Positions 7,001 to 8,110 of a stretch of 8,110 bases of DNA are shown here, one piece after another. The stretch comes from a bacterium. GTDB lineage: Bacteria; SM23-31; JAUVVT01. The stretch is taken from NCBI GenBank assembly GCA_030616165.1, contig JAUWXV010000168.1:1-8110 (forward strand), in the 5' to 3' direction. Both the position numbers and the translations under genes were made by a program. The notes under the pieces were generated by a model that had not been told where the DNA came from, searched no databases, and saw nothing but the letters and a program-made list of their open reading frames with translations. The stretch's first letter is position 1; every line of letters begins with the position of its first letter.

Positions 7001-8110
7001 GACATTAATAATTGAAAATGATAATAAGGGTTTGAGACTCAACATTCCTGCTTTAATGGAGAAAGGAGAAATCGGAACAATACAATTGAGTGGGAAAAAT
7101 CCTGAAGAGAAATTCTATTTCGCAGGTCCAAGAGAAAATCCAGTTTTAAGAGGAAGAATTGATGTCAATAAAATGGACTTTACCTATCCTTTTATTATTG
7201 AAAGGAAGAAGAGTGGGGAAAAGGGGATTGTAGAAAGATTTATAGAAAAGATTCAATGGGATATGTCTGTTTATTCATCAGGTGATGTTAGGTATTTTAG
7301 GGCGGAACCGAGCGGTTTTTCCTCTATTACCGATAAAATATATCTTAATATTTCAATTGATGATGTGGAAGATGGGATAGAATTTATGGGTTCGATAAGT
7401 GATGATTCTTTCAAGGTTAATGGGAAAGTTGTATCTACACGTGGAACAATAGAATTCTGGGATTTGATTTTCAGAGTGGAAAGATTTGAAATTACCTTCG
7501 ACCAGATGAGTAAATTTCCAATAATCTCCGGAAGGGCAAGGACGACGATGAGAGATTCTACCGATTTCCCAAGAGATATCTATCTTGTTCCTTATTACAA
7601 ATCTGATGGTTCAACAAATAACTCTTTAAGTAATAGTTTTGAGAATCTTCTTTTTAGATTTGAGATAAACGAACCCTCAGGTGAGAATCCTGCACTGGAG
7701 GTATCGCAGGAAGAAATATTAATGATGCTTGGTTATTCGGTGTTTGATATTAAGGAGAAAGCCCCGATGGTTGTTGGATTAAGAGCCCAAAATGTACTCT
7801 TGCGACCTATAGTAAGACCTATTGAACGAAAAATAAGGAATTTTTTCAGTCTGGATGAATTAACTTTAAGACCAAGTTTTGCTAAAAATATAACACAATA
7901 TTTTCTCGAATCAAGTCTTAATATCAGCCCTTCAAAGAGATTAGGGGAAAAAATATTCTACAGACCGTCATTATTATTTCAAAGTTCCTCGTTGGTTCTT
8001 GGAAAATATATATTGGATGATTTCTATTTTTCATATGAGGGTCAACTTGTTACTGGATTTGTAAAAAATGAGAAAGAGAAACTTGGTATAAGCCATCTTT
8101 TTGGGATAGA
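4017..8110 (+). CDS. tamB: TamB/DUF490-family envelope bridge protein (3' end cut by the window)
   Basis: I read 1364 uninterrupted codons; the frame is still open at the last base. TamB-family proteins are anchored in the inner membrane and span the periplasm as a lipid-binding beta-rich groove, serving phospholipid transport to the outer membrane and, with TamA, outer-membrane protein assembly. The N-terminus (MKKKTKILIIFALFF) leads into one membrane anchor (about 6-24). Then come beta-strand repeats of the AsmA/TamB kind with recurring G-x-PxxxG phrases, near residues 365 (GDIRSPEFTG), 685 (GALSHPDISG), 785 (GKLPYPKIFG), 900 and 1025. The C-terminal DUF490 signature is clear: SQEEILMMLGYSVFD (1230-1244), a VLLRPIVRP segment, and GKYILDDFYFSYEG (1329-1342). 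Probably only a few dozen residues are missing. ATG 4017 is the first possible start after the stop at 3984. There is no Shine-Dalgarno sequence, and a hairpin sits just upstream. A BamA/TamA-type gene might follow outside the window. Confidence 0.92.
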   Translation, partial: MKKKTKILIIFALFFFFFLLLWYGIDRIKVSERAKNLLLGEINQRLNGYCDINSLKVHFNKALLTGIEIYPENRNFSIYIDEIRLRYNLKNLFKNNFRLNSLPEELTIIHPYMSIIIPQSDNKIQNKKPERDISYFLEMFEKIIKDIDFLKKINISDGEAQVHNFRDGQLKIASDINGWVDLSRKDFMEFKFDGCAFTADEKNFRLTGKKFVNEDKYIGRLRLKNFNLNEKAPVLVNRYFEFSSGIVNSDLYFEFDSNIKKLQDIVINGNFMLRDGRLMVLNEKIRFNDIFLKGNVKNNDFVIEEFRQMYNGSEVRCSGSIRNVFNPKLNVKVTANGLNIDKFQSDVFSNLKEKYAGSLFLNLEINGDIRSPEFTGGFIINDFSINGKNIGDIKTKISYNENDLKVRDFVLENRFGTVNIYGDLGIQGNKKVDIFVNAKQDFRWLSEKFPLLRFKSNESILEAGFSGDLNDLKGMFKIIFNNVDSTAIAGNVNIKDKRLEFIGRSLSQGLEFSGSLDLKDKNWMLTSLTNPFGVINEIVYIPFLSEIEKNIKIEFKAEKSEDNYTFQGRGYKKGEAKDKNIAVDLNGFSKREDGKRFIYSQVLYYPNPKEQFVFNLDVVKEKDKFIFNRFDIPGIFNLDGNISQSYDVDAELVIRTGVSVLEKFFNRNFASSGNDEINGLIKFKGALSHPDISGKIEMINADIGGVSGFDGLIDFQSEDGNIFVINEVIVNDKDKDLIAGWGKIDLKEDNIYFTMKGDSLDCEMILNAINYRKGLISGFMNANLELIGKLPYPKIFGTINLKNGKIYGHSFSNLYVSLGIPKKINGTEQKSDDYYNSSLAIRKFSVERGNKLVLTGEGYLPFNRSDEVDLLVEGKGDILSLLPEFEEFFLEGGGNGSFNVRIVGNFDNLTAGSGNMKVSDGYLKFSSVFKELKDIQLDASLSSGERFIKINNLTALADGRMVRISNAPSITIKNDEGNEINLYPMVLKDDGLNWGTLIIENDNKGLRLNIPALMEKGEIGTIQLSGKNPEEKFYFAGPRENPVLRGRIDVNKMDFTYPFIIERKKSGEKGIVERFIEKIQWDMSVYSSGDVRYFRAEPSGFSSITDKIYLNISIDDVEDGIEFMGSISDDSFKVNGKVVSTRGTIEFWDLIFRVERFEITFDQMSKFPIISGRARTTMRDSTDFPRDIYLVPYYKSDGSTNNSLSNSFENLLFRFEINEPSGENPALEVSQEEILMMLGYSVFDIKEKAPMVVGLRAQNVLLRPIVRPIERKIRNFFSLDELTLRPSFAKNITQYFLESSLNISPSKRLGEKIFYRPSLLFQSSSLVLGKYILDDFYFSYEGQLVTGFVKNEKEKLGISHLFGI

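Overview
The window comes from a very AT-rich bacterium. Non-coding DNA at its left end is only about 13% G+C (31 of the first 240 bases), and the genes are clearly richer. A TamB-type envelope protein and a predicted lipoprotein point to a diderm cell with an outer membrane. The sequence alone does not fix the phylum. An AT-rich candidate lineage known mainly from metagenomes would fit, but that is a guess.

Layout: all four recognisable genes lie on the + strand. Bases 1-456 hold no convincing gene, but contain a compact GC-richer island (about 261-370, about 44% G+C) with a perfect 9-bp hairpin. Next come mtnA (457-1491, methionine salvage), a TPR-repeat lipoprotein (1565-2662) closed by a good intrinsic terminator (2674-2715), uppS (2890-3684, undecaprenyl diphosphate synthase), a 332-base AT-rich gap with weak inverted repeats, and a very large TamB/DUF490 gene. 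This last gene starts at 4017 and is still open at the last base (1364 codons visible).

The genes do not form an obvious single operon. The terminator after the TPR gene and gaps of 227 and 332 bases suggest mtnA plus the lipoprotein gene, uppS, and tamB as separate or only loosely coupled transcription units. Functionally, uppS (lipid carrier for peptidoglycan and surface glycans), tamB (inner-to-outer membrane bridge) and perhaps the TPR lipoprotein share a cell-envelope theme. mtnA is a metabolic outlier with no other salvage gene beside it.

I see no CRISPR array, tRNA, rRNA, transposase or defence system, and nothing that amounts to a clearly new system. The points most worth a second look are the GC-rich island upstream of mtnA, two changes in normally conserved motifs of UppS, the doubtful start of mtnA, and the SD-less, hairpin-preceded start of tamB.
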